Assembly (NCBI RefSeq): GCF_004000215.1
Contig: NZ_RBVY01000004.1
Span: 268,350-332,349 of the forward strand
DNA length: 64,000 bases
Direction of reading: 5' to 3'
From: Nitratireductor alexandrii
GTDB lineage: Bacteria > Pseudomonadota > Alphaproteobacteria > Rhizobiales > Rhizobiaceae
A program made the position numbers and the translations under genes. Shown here piece after piece: positions 18,430 through 27,359 of this stretch; the stretch's first letter is position 1, and every line of letters begins with the position of its first letter. The notes below the pieces were generated by a model that saw only the letters and a list, made by a program, of their open reading frames with translations, was not told the origin of the DNA and searched no databases.

Positions 18430-19602
18430 GTGAGCGACAGCTATCGGGAAGTGACGCGAACCTCGTGGTTCGGGCGTATCGGCAATTCGATCGGCGGTGT
18501 CGTCTTCGGCCTGCTGTTGATCCTCGCCATGATCGTCGGCCTGTTCTGGAACGAGGGCAGGGCGGTCCAGACCGCCCGTTCGCTGGCCGAGGGCGCCGGT
18601 ATCGTCCTATCGGTCGAGGCCGGCACGGTTTCGCCGGCCAACGAGGGCAGGCTGGTTCACGTCACCGGCCGCGTGACGGCCGAGGAGGAACCGGCCGATC
18701 TCGCCTTCGGCATCAGCGGAGCCGGCATCCGCCTCGAACGCAGCGTCGAGATGTATCAATGGCGGCAGAACGCCAGTTCGGAGACGAAAAAGGAACTCGG
18801 CGGCGGCGAAGAGACCGTCACCACCTACACGTACGAGCGCGGCTGGTCAGCGCAAGCCATCGATTCGGGCGGCTTCAAGAAGCCCGAGGGCCACCAGAAC
18901 CCAGCCATGCGCTATCGCAGCGAGGATTTTCAGATTGCCGCCGCCAAGCTCGGCGCCTTCGATCTCGACGCCCAGGTCTTGGGCCGCATCGGTGGCGGCC
19001 AGGACGTGCCGATCACGCCCGGCCTGATGCCCTCGATCACGCGCGCCTTCACCGGCAGCGAGCCGCTGTCGATCGCCGATGGCCGCCTCTATCTGGGCGA
19101 AGACCCCGCCGCACCGCAAATCGGCGACTACCGCGTCGGTTATCGGCTGGTGCCGCTCGGCGCCGTCAGTCTCGTCGCGCGCCAGAGCGGATCGGGCTTT
19201 TCGCCATACCAGACCCAGGCCGGCGACCGGCTGTTGATGGTCGAAACCGGCACGGTCGCTCCGGAGCAAATGTTCGCCGACGCCGTCACCGGCAACACGG
19301 TCCTGACCTGGGTGCTGCGGATCGGCGGCCTGGTCCTGCTGATGGTCGGCTTTTCCCTGATCATGCGCCCGCTCGGCGTGATCGCGGACGTGATTCCCTT
19401 TCTCGGCAATCTGGTGCGCATGGGCACCTCGGCAGTGGCGTTCGTGCTCGCCGTGCTGATCGGCTTCGCGACGATCGCGATCGCCTGGTTCTGGTACCGG
19501 CCATTGCTCTCGCTGGTGCTGATCGTGATCGCGGTGGCGCTCGCCTGGGCCTTCGGGCGCGCCGGCAAGAAAAAGGCGGCCGCCGAACAGGCCTCGGCTT
19601 AG
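18430..19602 (+). CDS. TMEM43/LUMA family membrane protein
   Basis: The protein has 390 residues from a GTG start; 12 more upstream residues are possible. One helix lies near residues 22-40 (VVFGLLLILAMIVGLFW, then NEGRAV). A large non-membrane region follows and then three or four helices in the C-terminal 110 residues. The N-terminal helix plus NEGRAV, the EMYQWRQ segment and the C-terminal membrane cluster match the TMEM43 family. Its human member sits in the inner nuclear membrane; the role in bacteria is not established. A direct repeat (GGTGTGGGG, twice) precedes the start. It follows pyrG by about 105 bases and converges on the DD-carboxypeptidase gene. Confidence 0.8.
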   Translation: MSDSYREVTRTSWFGRIGNSIGGVVFGLLLILAMIVGLFWNEGRAVQTARSLAEGAGIVLSVEAGTVSPANEGRLVHVTGRVTAEEEPADLAFGISGAGIRLERSVEMYQWRQNASSETKKELGGGEETVTTYTYERGWSAQAIDSGGFKKPEGHQNPAMRYRSEDFQIAAAKLGAFDLDAQVLGRIGGGQDVPITPGLMPSITRAFTGSEPLSIADGRLYLGEDPAAPQIGDYRVGYRLVPLGAVSLVARQSGSGFSPYQTQAGDRLLMVETGTVAPEQMFADAVTGNTVLTWVLRIGGLVLLMVGFSLIMRPLGVIADVIPFLGNLVRMGTSAVAFVLAVLIGFATIAIAWFWYRPLLSLVLIVIAVALAWAFGRAGKKKAAAEQASA

Positions 19603-19616
19603 GCCCGTTCCGGGCC
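19602..19616. terminator. Short GC hairpin between convergent genes
   Basis: A 6-bp perfect inverted repeat (GGCCCG / CGGGCC) with a 3-base loop starts at the stop codon of the TMEM43-like gene. It lacks a T-tract, so termination activity is uncertain. Confidence 0.3.
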
Positions 19617-19711
19617 AAGCGGCGGCCGGTTCGCCGTTCGCAAACGCGTTGGGACAAAGAAGCCGATCCGAGGTTCCGTGAAAAGCAGTCCGGCTCTGGA
19701 GCCAATCCCGA

Positions 19712-20671
19712 TTACGGGCGCGCGATTGCGATGCGGCCCTGGCCGCGCCGCGAGCGTGCTTTCGGCAGATAGGCCTCGATCAACTCGGCCATGTGGGCGT
19801 TGCGCGCGCGCGCGGTCTTTTCGCCCATCACCACGGCGACGACACGCCGGCCGTCCCGGTCGACAGATGTCGCCAGGTTAAAGCCCGAGGCGCGCGTATA
19901 ACCGGTCTTGATGCCGTCGGCGCCGCGCACCGTTTCCAAAACCTTGTTGTGGCCGCGGATGGTCTTGCCGCGATAGGCGAAGCTGGTCAGCGAGAAATAG
20001 GGATAATAGGCGGGGAAACGCCTCCTGAGTGACATGCCGAGCTTGGCCATGTCGCGCGCGGTGGTGCGCTGGCGCGAATCCGGCAGGCCGGACGCGTTGC
20101 GGAACACCGTGCCGACCATGCCGAGCTGGCGCGCCTTGGCCGTCATCATCGCAGCGAAACGCTCCTCGGTTCCGCCCAGAAACTCCGCCACCGCGGTGGC
20201 GACGTCATTGGCCGATTTGGTCGCCAGCGCCCTTATCGCGATGTCGGCCGGCACCGGCTGACCGGCCTTGAGGCCGAGCTTGGAGGGCGGCCGGCTGGCG
20301 GCATAGGCCGAGACCGGGATCGGCGTGTCGCGGCTCACGCGGCCCTGTTCCATCGCCTCGAACAAGAGATAAAGCGTCATCATCTTGGTCAGCGAGGCCG
20401 GGTAGCGGGCGGAATCGGCATTGCGCGCGAAAAGCACGCGCCCGTCCTGCGCATCGACCACGATCGCGGCATATTTCGGCGACGAGGAGGAGGTCGAGCT
20501 CGGCACCGCCGTGCGCAGCGTTTCCGACGTCGAACAGGCCGTAACCAGCAGCACCAGGCACAGGCTGAAAACGCCCCTGCCAAGTGCGGTCAGGATTTTT
20601 GCGTCCTTGTACCCACCGCGACCCGGCTGCCACGCCACGGCCTTGCGCCATTCACCCCACGATCCGACCAT
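19712..20671 (-). CDS. D-alanyl-D-alanine carboxypeptidase (S11 family), possible lipoprotein
   Basis: The catalytic domain has all three serine DD-peptidase motifs: SLTKMM (SxxK), SAN (SxN) and GIKTGYT (KTG). It trims the terminal D-alanine of peptidoglycan pentapeptides in the periplasm. Two features are unusual. The N-terminal hydrophobic stretch ends in VTACS, a fair lipobox, and the protein ends soon after the catalytic domain without the PBP5 C-terminal beta domain and amphipathic anchor. It may therefore be held by an N-terminal lipid. The start is uncertain: the ATG used here gives 319 residues, and another at 20731 would add 20. A second DD-carboxypeptidase of the normal exported kind is encoded at 41830-43002. 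Confidence 0.88.
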   Translation of the reverse strand: MVGSWGEWRKAVAWQPGRGGYKDAKILTALGRGVFSLCLVLLVTACSTSETLRTAVPSSTSSSSPKYAAIVVDAQDGRVLFARNADSARYPASLTKMMTLYLLFEAMEQGRVSRDTPIPVSAYAASRPPSKLGLKAGQPVPADIAIRALATKSANDVATAVAEFLGGTEERFAAMMTAKARQLGMVGTVFRNASGLPDSRQRTTARDMAKLGMSLRRRFPAYYPYFSLTSFAYRGKTIRGHNKVLETVRGADGIKTGYTRASGFNLATSVDRDGRRVVAVVMGEKTARARNAHMAELIEAYLPKARSRRGQGRIAIARP

Positions 20672-20905
20672 ATACCCACGCCCATCTTCTTCCCCAATCC
20701 CGGCGGACCATGCCACGCCAGGCTTTCCCAAGGCTATTCACATCACATGCGATTGCAACCGCGACGCCGGCAAATCTGGAGCCCGTCCATGCGCTGAGGG
20801 AACGAATGCGGTCGTTGCCGGAGATCGTGCGGACGCAGTCGCCAGACGCGGCAAGCCGGCCGGGACCGACTTGCACCGCGCGCCCAGTTGAGGCAGATGG
20901 GCGCT

Positions 20906-21832
20906 ATGTCCGCTCCCTCATCCGCGCTATCGCTCGATCACCTGGTGCTGCCGACGGCCGATCTGGAGACCGCCAGCGCCCGCCTCTGCGCCCTGGGCTT
21001 CACCGTCGCGCCGCAAGGCACCCATCCGTTTGGCACGGTGAACCGCTGCGTCTATTTTTCGGATGGTTGTTTTCTGGAGCCGCTCGCCATCGGCGATCGG
21101 GACCGGTGCATCGCCGCGATCGCCGACGGCAATGTGTTCGTGGCCCGCGACGAGGCCTTTCGGCGCGCACGCGGCCAGGAGGGTTTTTCCGCCATCGTGT
21201 TCGCCACGGCGGATGCCGAGGCCGACCACGCGCGCTACGTCTCGGGCGGCATGTCGCCGGGAAAACCGCTTTTCTTCACCCGCCCCTTCCTCGACGCCGA
21301 CGGCAAGGCGGGCGAGGCGAGTTTCAGGCTCGCCTTCGCCACCATCGCCGGGCTCGCCGAGCCGTTCTTCTTCGCCTGTCAGCGTATCGGCGTCCCGGCC
21401 GTCGACCGCACGGCGCTGGAAGCCCATGAAAACGGCGCTCGCGGCCTGGCCGGCGCGGTCGTGGTCGCCGACGACACGGTCTCGGTCCGCGATGCGATCG
21501 CCAGGATCGCCAAGGTCGGCAACGGCACGGAGCCTGACGCGGAGGCGGCCGCGCTGGTACTGTCGAACGCCGCGATCGACGTGATGCGGCCGGACGCCTA
21601 TCGCCGACGCTTCGGCGCGGAGCCCGACTGCGGACGTGCCGGTTTTGCGCTGATACGCGTGGCGGTCGACGCCATCGACGTCGTCCGCGCGCTTCTGACA
21701 AGTCGCGGCATCGCCAATCGCCTCGTCGGCGCCGGCCTGTTTGTGCCACGCGCGGCTGGGCAGGGCGCCGACATTCTTTTTGAAGCCGGGCCGCGCGAAG
21801 CCGGCTCCACCGAGACCGGAACAGCATCATGA
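20906..21832 (+). CDS. VOC (glyoxalase-like) family protein
   Basis: This 308-residue protein opens with a glyoxalase/bleomycin-resistance-type module ([20 protein letters not shown], then [14 protein letters not shown] and [15 protein letters not shown]). It looks like the two-lobed glyoxalase-like domain found in many proteobacteria. A possible metal ligand is the histidine of LDHLVLP. The substrate is unknown. The stop codon overlaps the kdsA start by four bases (ATGA), so it is co-translated with an LPS Kdo-synthesis gene. I know of no functional link between the two. Confidence 0.8.
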   Translation: MSAPSSALSLDHLVLPTADLETASARLCALGFTVAPQGTHPFGTVNRCVYFSDGCFLEPLAIGDRDRCIAAIADGNVFVARDEAFRRARGQEGFSAIVFATADAEADHARYVSGGMSPGKPLFFTRPFLDADGKAGEASFRLAFATIAGLAEPFFFACQRIGVPAVDRTALEAHENGARGLAGAVVVADDTVSVRDAIARIAKVGNGTEPDAEAAALVLSNAAIDVMRPDAYRRRFGAEPDCGRAGFALIRVAVDAIDVVRALLTSRGIANRLVGAGLFVPRAAGQGADILFEAGPREAGSTETGTAS

Positions 21833-22662
21833 CGCCCAATCGAAGAATCACCCTCGACAGCGGCGCCGTCTTCGCCAACGACGCGCCGCTGGCGCTGATT
21901 GCCGGTCCCTGCCAGCTCGAAAGCCGGCAACACGCCTTCGACATGGCCGGCGCACTCAAGGAACTGACCGCCGGGCTCGGGCTCGGCTTCGTCTACAAGA
22001 CCAGCTTCGACAAGGCCAACCGGACCGCGCTGACCAGCACGCGGGGCGCGGGCCTCGACGCCGCCCTGCCGATCTTCGCCGACCTGCGCTCGGAACTCGG
22101 CATCGCGGTTCTGACCGATGTCCACACCGCCGAACAGTGCGCGCCGGTGGCCGAGGTGGTGGACGTGCTGCAAATCCCGGCCTTCTTGTGCCGTCAGACC
22201 GATCTCCTGGTCGCGGCCGCGCAAACCGGTAAGATCGTCAACGTCAAGAAAGGCCAGTTTCTCGCCCCCTGGGACATGAAGAACGTCGTCTCCAAGGTCA
22301 CGGGCTCGGGCAATCCCAACGTGCTGGTGACCGAGCGCGGGGCATCCTTCGGCTACAACACGCTGGTCTCCGACATGCGCGCCCTGCCGATCATGGCCGA
22401 GACCGGCGCTCCGGTGATTTTCGATGCCACCCATTCGGTCCAGCAGCCGGGCGGGCAGGGCGCCACCTCCGGCGGCGAGCGGCGTTTCGTGGCGACGCTG
22501 GCGCGCGCGGCGGTTGCCGTCGGCGTGGCGGGGGTGTTCATCGAAACCCACCAGGACCCCGACAACTCGACCTCGTCGGACGGGCCGAACATGGTGCCGC
22601 TGAAGGACATGCCGGCACTGCTGGAGCAGCTGATCGCGCTCGACCGGATCGCCAAGGGCTGA
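21829..22662 (+). CDS. kdsA: 3-deoxy-8-phosphooctulonate synthase (Kdo-8-phosphate synthase)
   Basis: The 277-residue TIM barrel condenses phosphoenolpyruvate with arabinose 5-phosphate to make Kdo-8-phosphate for lipopolysaccharide. Conserved segments are [60 protein letters not shown] and a closing [16 protein letters not shown]. In many Rhizobiales kdsA lies between pyrG and eno; eno is not next here. Confidence 0.97.
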   Translation: MTPNRRITLDSGAVFANDAPLALIAGPCQLESRQHAFDMAGALKELTAGLGLGFVYKTSFDKANRTALTSTRGAGLDAALPIFADLRSELGIAVLTDVHTAEQCAPVAEVVDVLQIPAFLCRQTDLLVAAAQTGKIVNVKKGQFLAPWDMKNVVSKVTGSGNPNVLVTERGASFGYNTLVSDMRALPIMAETGAPVIFDATHSVQQPGGQGATSGGERRFVATLARAAVAVGVAGVFIETHQDPDNSTSSDGPNMVPLKDMPALLEQLIALDRIAKG

Positions 22663-22801
22663 CCCTCACGCGCGCCGGTTTCAAAACGGACCCGTCGCAC
22701 GAACTCTAAGGTTTTGTCGGCAAAGCCGATTTTGGCGAAACCCGGTTCCGCCACCCCGTCCGATACTCTAGACTCGCCCCGGTTCATTCAAGGAGGCATC
22801 C

Positions 22802-23005
22802 ATGTCAGTCGCACGCGTCACCGAAATCACCGCATCGTCCGAAAAGAGCTTCGACGACGCCGTCGAAAAGGGCATCGCGCGCGCGGTCAAGACGCTGAAA
22901 CACGTCACCGGCGCCTGGATCCAGGAACAGAAGGTCACCGTGGAGGACGGCAAGATCGCCGCCTATCGGGTCAACATGAAAGTGACCTTCATCCTCAAGG
23001 ACTGA
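22802..23005 (+). CDS. Dodecin, flavin-storage protein
   Basis: The 67-residue protein matches dodecin along its whole length: VARVTEITASSEKSFDDAV, GIARAVKTLKHVTGAWI and a final YRVNMKVTFILKD. The tryptophan in the GAWI(Q) region stacks on the bound flavin in known structures. Dodecin forms 12-subunit shells that store FMN, riboflavin or coenzyme A. A GGAGG site precedes the ATG. It has its own 139-base upstream region and ends before a strong hairpin, so it is probably a single-gene unit. Confidence 0.93.
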   Translation: MSVARVTEITASSEKSFDDAVEKGIARAVKTLKHVTGAWIQEQKVTVEDGKIAAYRVNMKVTFILKD

Positions 23006-23012
23006 GGCCGCG

Positions 23013-23048
23013 GCACGCCGGGCGGCCACAAGCCGCCGCCCGGCGTGC
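23013..23048. terminator. Strong 14-bp hairpin between dodecin and the caspase-TPR gene
   Basis: A perfect 14-bp GC-rich inverted repeat (GCACGCCGGGCGGC and its complement) has an 8-base loop. It begins 8 bases after the dodecin stop and precedes the convergent gene. There is no T-tract, but the stem is very stable; it could terminate or protect transcripts from either side. Confidence 0.55.
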
Positions 23049-23121
23049 GCACTCGCGGACACACACGGGCAGGGCACCGCCGCGCCCGCAACCAAGCAAG
23101 CGCGGCCGGCGGCCGGCGGGA

Positions 23122-26100
23122 TCAGTTCTGCAGGGCCTCGATCTGGCCCGCGAACCAGGCGACGTCGTTCTGCCACACCGACCAGTCCGGGTGTTTTTTC
23201 ACCAGTTCGGACATGATGCGGTGGCCTTCGCGCAAATGCTCGATCGCCTTGGACGGTTCGCTTTCGGCCCGGTAGATCAGCGAGAATTTCGCGTGGCTGA
23301 CCGCCACGTCGCGCTGCCAGTCGGGATTGGCCGGGTCTGAACTGGCGAGTTCCTCGATGATGGCCGCGCGGGCCTGATATTCGGCCATGGCGTCGGCATA
23401 TTTCTCTTGTTCGTAATAGACGTCGCCGATCTTTTCGTGCGCGATCGCAACGTCGCGTTTCCAGGTCACGTTAAGCGGATCGGACGCGGCCAGCTTTTGC
23501 CGGATTTCCAGGCTGTCGCGCTGATGGGCCAGCGCCTGGTCCATTTTCTTCTGCGCTATCAGCACCTTGCCGATCTTTTCATGCGACAGCGACAGATCCC
23601 GCAGCCAGGCCCGGTTCTGCTCGTCCATGGCCACCAGGCGCTCGGCCACCTCCATGCGCTTGCGATAGCTTTCCAGCGACGCGTCGAGATCACCCAGCGA
23701 GAACTGCGCATCGCCGATCTTCTCGTCGGCAATCGCCAAGTCGCGCAGCCAGATGGTGTTTTGCGGATCGGTATCGATCAATCCGACCGTCGTCTTGCGG
23801 CTGTCGTTCAGCGTCTCAAGCGCCTCGTCATATTTTCCCTGCTGCAGCATGATGTCGGCGAGCCGGCCGAGCGCCACGGTCACGTCGCGCTGCCAAATCG
23901 CGTTGCGGTCGTTCGAGTCGGCCAGCTCCTTGATGATGGCGTGCGCGCGTTCCAGCTTTTCGCGGGCAGGGGAGAGACGCCCGAGATAGATCTCGGCGTC
24001 GGCGACGTACCACAGCCCGGCATAGAGGTCGAAGCGCCAGCCGGCGTTCTGCGGATCCTTTTCGACCAGTTCCTCGCGAATCACCAGGCTCGCCTTGTGC
24101 GCCTCCAGCGCGCCCTCGAGATCGCCGGTGGCCGCGCGAATGCGGCCGATCCGCTCATGCGCGGTCGACAGGTCGCGTTTCCACGTGACGTTGAGCGGAT
24201 CTTTTTCGGCGAGCTCGCGCGCCATTTCCGCACGCTGGCTATAGGCATTGAGGGCGCCGGCCAGATTGCCCTGGGCAACCAGCACGTCGCCGATCCTTTC
24301 GTGCGACAGCGACCAGTCGCGTTTCCACACAAGATTGTCCGGGTAGGCGCGCGACAGCGAGGAAATGATCTTCTCGGCAGTCGAGAACGCCCGCAGCGCC
24401 GCCGCCAGATTGCCCTGCGAGACCCGAATGTCGCCGATTCGGTTGAACACCACCGAATAGTCGCGCCGCCAGACCGCGTTGTCGGGATCGCTGGCGACCA
24501 TTTCCAGCAGGATATCGCGCGAGCGCTCCAGCTTTTCTATCGCGCTGGAAAGCCGGCCCATGCTGACCTCGACATCGGCGACGTTCCACAGCGAGCCGTT
24601 GACGTCGAAGCGCCAGTTCATGTTGTTCGGATCGCCGGCGGCCAGGTCCTCGCGGATCGACAGCGCCCGGCCGAACGCTTCCAGCGCCTCGACCGAATAT
24701 CCCTGGGCAAACAGCACCGAGCCGATCCGCGTTGCGGAATAGGCGAGGTCGCTTTGCCACTCGGTGTTGTTGGCGTTGCTCGCCGCCAGCCGATTGACCG
24801 GCTTGGCGCCGGCATTGTAGGCGGCGAGCGCACTGGCCAAATTGCCCTGTTTTTTCAACACGTCGCCGACCTTGCCCCACGCCACGCCCAGATCGCGCTG
24901 GAACAGCGTGTTGCCGGGCTCGAGATCGGCGATCTGCACGGCGGCGTCAAGACGCCGTTCAAACGCTTCCAGGGCCCCGCCAAGGTCGCCCATGTTCAAC
25001 AGAACATTGCCGATCCGTTCATAGGCGACCGAATGGTTGCGGATCGCATGCGGGTCGTCCGGGTTCTTGTCGACATAGTCCTGCGAGATCGCCGCGGCGG
25101 CCTTGTAGAAATCGAGCGCCCGGTCGAGGCGGCCCTGCGCCTTGGTGATGTCGCCCTGGCCGAAGGCCGCCCAGATCCGGTTGCTGATCTGGCCGTCGTC
25201 GCGTGCCCGCGTGCTGGCTTCGCGGAAGGCGCGCAAGGCCTGCGCCGTCGAGCCGGAATCGCGCGACGTATAGGCGAAGTTCATCCAGGTCTGGATATCT
25301 TCGGGCTGGAGCTCGGCCGCCTGGCCGAAATAGCGCGCCGCCTTGCCGACATCCTTGGGCCAGGCCAGCGAGGCGATATGGCGCGCCGCCTCGGCGGCTT
25401 CCACCCGCTGTGCGGTTTCGATCTCGGCCGCGGCGCGCGCCTGGGTCGCCTTGGTTTCCAGAACCTCGGTGAACAATTCCTCCGCCGCCGTCTCATTGCC
25501 CTCGCGCAACAGGGCGAGCGCACGCTCGGCGCGGTTGTCGTTCCGCTCGATCAGCGCCTTGCCGGCCTTGGAAATACCATCGAGGATGCGCTGGCGCTCC
25601 TCCTGGGTAAGGTCCTGCTGGCCGTCGAGGCCGGCGCTGCGGACATAGGCCGCGCCGATTTCGGCCAGTTCCTGGTTGCGCGCGTTTTCCTGGCGCAGCT
25701 TCTCGACTTCGACGCGCAGCGCCACGGCCTGGGGATCGCTGCTGCACGCATCACCCGCCAGGCAGGCTTCTGGGGCCCCGCCGCGAATCAGGATTTCCGG
25801 AATCTGGGTGAAATTCGCCGCCGTGGTCCGTTCGATCACCCGCTTGGAGACCCGGTCGAGCATCTGGGCGAACGGCGCGGTCGGCTCGTTTTCCATCCAG
25901 TGGAACAAAGCTTCGGCAAACGGCGAATGCGCACCGGGCACGCCGTCCTGGGCGAGCTGGCCGGCCCGCGTCGACGTGATCAGCAGGAAGCGCGAGGCGC
26001 TGTCGGGCACCGCGAAACTGTCGAAGGAGAGGGGACGCGCGCCGCGATCGACGCATTGCTGTGCCTTGAACGGATCGTTGCGGCAGGCGTCCAGAATGAC

Positions 26101-26559
26101 GATTTTCTGGTCCGCCCCCTCCATTGCTTCCAAGACGTCGTCCAGAAGCACTTCGCGCCGCGCCTTCCAGGTGCCGCAGGACAGTTCCATGTCGGTCGGC
26201 GCGAGCACGTTGCCCTCGGCCGTCTGCATGCCGTGGCCGGCATAAAACACCAGCGCCACGGAGGCACCGTCGGCCATATATTCGAAATCCTCGAGCGCAT
26301 CCTGAAGCGCACCGCGATCGAGATCGAAACAGCCCGGCTTCTGGCCGTCGCAACTCATCACGTCGAAACCGTTGCTCATCAACGTCCCGGCAAGACGCGT
26401 GGCGTCGCCCACTGGATTGTTGAGCGCCGTCATGTTCTCATAGGCGTTGTTGCCGATGATCAACGCGACCCGCTCCGCCGCGGTCGCCATCGCGACAGGC
26501 AGAAACACAGTTGCGGCCGCGATCATGCCGAGCGCCTTAACGCATCGTCGCATTGCCAT
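23122..26559 (-). CDS. Secreted caspase-like (C14) peptidase with C-terminal TPR array
   Basis: The protein has about 1145 residues (ATG at 26559; a GTG six bases upstream is possible). It begins with a signal peptide (MIAAATVFLPVAMATAA), then a caspase p20-like domain from RVALIIGNNAYENM to about residue 270. The dyad is visible as histidine in FYAGHGMQ (about residue 109) and cysteine in ILDACRNDPF (about 159). A charged coiled-coil linker (residues about 280-400) follows. The rest is about 13 TPR-like units of 48 residues with a WKRDL...HEKIGDV...GNL..AL.AY pattern. Caspase-TPR proteins are common in Rhizobiales and mostly uncharacterised. The signal peptide places it in the periplasm or outside. 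It stands alone, divergent from the stress-protein gene. Confidence 0.88.
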   Translation of the reverse strand: MAMRRCVKALGMIAAATVFLPVAMATAAERVALIIGNNAYENMTALNNPVGDATRLAGTLMSNGFDVMSCDGQKPGCFDLDRGALQDALEDFEYMADGASVALVFYAGHGMQTAEGNVLAPTDMELSCGTWKARREVLLDDVLEAMEGADQKIVILDACRNDPFKAQQCVDRGARPLSFDSFAVPDSASRFLLITSTRAGQLAQDGVPGAHSPFAEALFHWMENEPTAPFAQMLDRVSKRVIERTTAANFTQIPEILIRGGAPEACLAGDACSSDPQAVALRVEVEKLRQENARNQELAEIGAAYVRSAGLDGQQDLTQEERQRILDGISKAGKALIERNDNRAERALALLREGNETAAEELFTEVLETKATQARAAAEIETAQRVEAAEAARHIASLAWPKDVGKAARYFGQAAELQPEDIQTWMNFAYTSRDSGSTAQALRAFREASTRARDDGQISNRIWAAFGQGDITKAQGRLDRALDFYKAAAAISQDYVDKNPDDPHAIRNHSVAYERIGNVLLNMGDLGGALEAFERRLDAAVQIADLEPGNTLFQRDLGVAWGKVGDVLKKQGNLASALAAYNAGAKPVNRLAASNANNTEWQSDLAYSATRIGSVLFAQGYSVEALEAFGRALSIREDLAAGDPNNMNWRFDVNGSLWNVADVEVSMGRLSSAIEKLERSRDILLEMVASDPDNAVWRRDYSVVFNRIGDIRVSQGNLAAALRAFSTAEKIISSLSRAYPDNLVWKRDWSLSHERIGDVLVAQGNLAGALNAYSQRAEMARELAEKDPLNVTWKRDLSTAHERIGRIRAATGDLEGALEAHKASLVIREELVEKDPQNAGWRFDLYAGLWYVADAEIYLGRLSPAREKLERAHAIIKELADSNDRNAIWQRDVTVALGRLADIMLQQGKYDEALETLNDSRKTTVGLIDTDPQNTIWLRDLAIADEKIGDAQFSLGDLDASLESYRKRMEVAERLVAMDEQNRAWLRDLSLSHEKIGKVLIAQKKMDQALAHQRDSLEIRQKLAASDPLNVTWKRDVAIAHEKIGDVYYEQEKYADAMAEYQARAAIIEELASSDPANPDWQRDVAVSHAKFSLIYRAESEPSKAIEHLREGHRIMSELVKKHPDWSVWQNDVAWFAGQIEALQN
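23125..25065 (-). repeat. Tandem 144-bp (48-residue) TPR-like units with a 576-bp superperiod
   Basis: Within the caspase-TPR gene, successive units start with W+RD and recur every 48 residues. Two units share an unusual WRFD...LW.VAD.E...GRLS.A.EKLER signature. Their matching DNA string GAAGCGCCAG is at 24607 and again at 24031, exactly 576 bases apart, i.e. four units. This indicates duplication of a four-unit block. Confidence 0.8.
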
Positions 26560-26718
26560 TACCACCCATAAAACCCGGCACAGGCCACTATATCATATGG
26601 GCAACAAGATGGCCAAAGCGACAAAGCTCCGGGACGCAAGGCATGTCTTGATCTATCGCAAGGTGAAACCGCCACGGTGCCGCATGATGTGAAACAGCAG
26701 CGCAAACGGAGACGATAC

Positions 26719-27129
26719 ATGTATGATACGATCCTCGTTCCGGTCGACCTCGCCGACAGCGACAAGGCGCCGACCATGATCGCCGCGGCCAGGAAGATGG
26801 CCAATGACGGCGCGCGCATCGTGCTGGTGAACGTCGTGGAGGACATTCCCACCTTCGTCGCCGCCGAACTGCCCGGCGGGATTATGGAAAAGACGCGCGA
26901 GGAGGCCCGCAAGACCCTTGAGGCGATGGCGGCCGAACAAGGCGAGGGGGTCGAGATCGATGTCAGGGTCGGCCAGCCGGCTTCAGGCATTCTGGCCGTG
27001 GCCAAAGAGAAAAAGGCCGACGTGATCGTCATCGCCTCGCACAAGCCCGGCCTGCAGGACTATCTGATCGGCTCGACGGCGGCTCGTGTCGTGCGCCACG
27101 CGGCCTGTTCCGTGCACGTCATGCGCTAG
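26719..27129 (+). CDS. Universal stress protein, UspA family
   Basis: The 136-residue protein starts at MYDTILVPVDLAD after a GGAG site. It has the Usp fold sequence pattern: VPVDL near the N-terminus, VRVGQPASGIL in the middle, and an ATP-binding-type C-terminus with VIASHKPGLQDYLIGSTAARVVRHA, where the usual GSxxxxVxxxxxCSVHV order is kept (GSTAARVVRHAACSVHVM). Single-domain Usps bind ATP or dimerise and respond to stress by unknown means. The 230 bases to the next gene are non-coding and mark the left edge of the lower-GC island. Confidence 0.93.
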   Translation: MYDTILVPVDLADSDKAPTMIAAARKMANDGARIVLVNVVEDIPTFVAAELPGGIMEKTREEARKTLEAMAAEQGEGVEIDVRVGQPASGILAVAKEKKADVIVIASHKPGLQDYLIGSTAARVVRHAACSVHVMR

Positions 27130-27359
27130 CGGCGTGTCGGCCCGCGGCTTGCCGCGATGGCCGATTGCGCGCCATAAAAGCCGCGCGCCGGCGCTTGCCG
27201 GGATGACGAAGGTAATCTCCGCCGGTCTCGCACCCGGCCGGCGGCCAGTGGCGAGGGACGAGTGCCTCAATGAGCACCTGTTCCGCTCAGGACCATATCG
27301 TCTATTTGCTTGGTTACCTGGACGACTTCTGCCGAAGCCCCATTCGATCCTGTCACGGG

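Noticed and set aside
23122..26559. Reading the caspase-TPR protein as a CRISPR-linked or anti-phage effector (TPR-CHAT type)
   Set aside because: It has a signal peptide and no CRISPR array, Cas gene or other defence gene is near; no CRISPR-like repeats were seen anywhere in the window.
23407..26571. Long open frame (over 1000 codons) on the plus strand opposite the caspase-TPR gene
   Set aside because: It mirrors the repeats of the real gene and arises from high-GC codon bias; no domain, no ribosome-binding site, and the minus-strand product has intact catalytic motifs.
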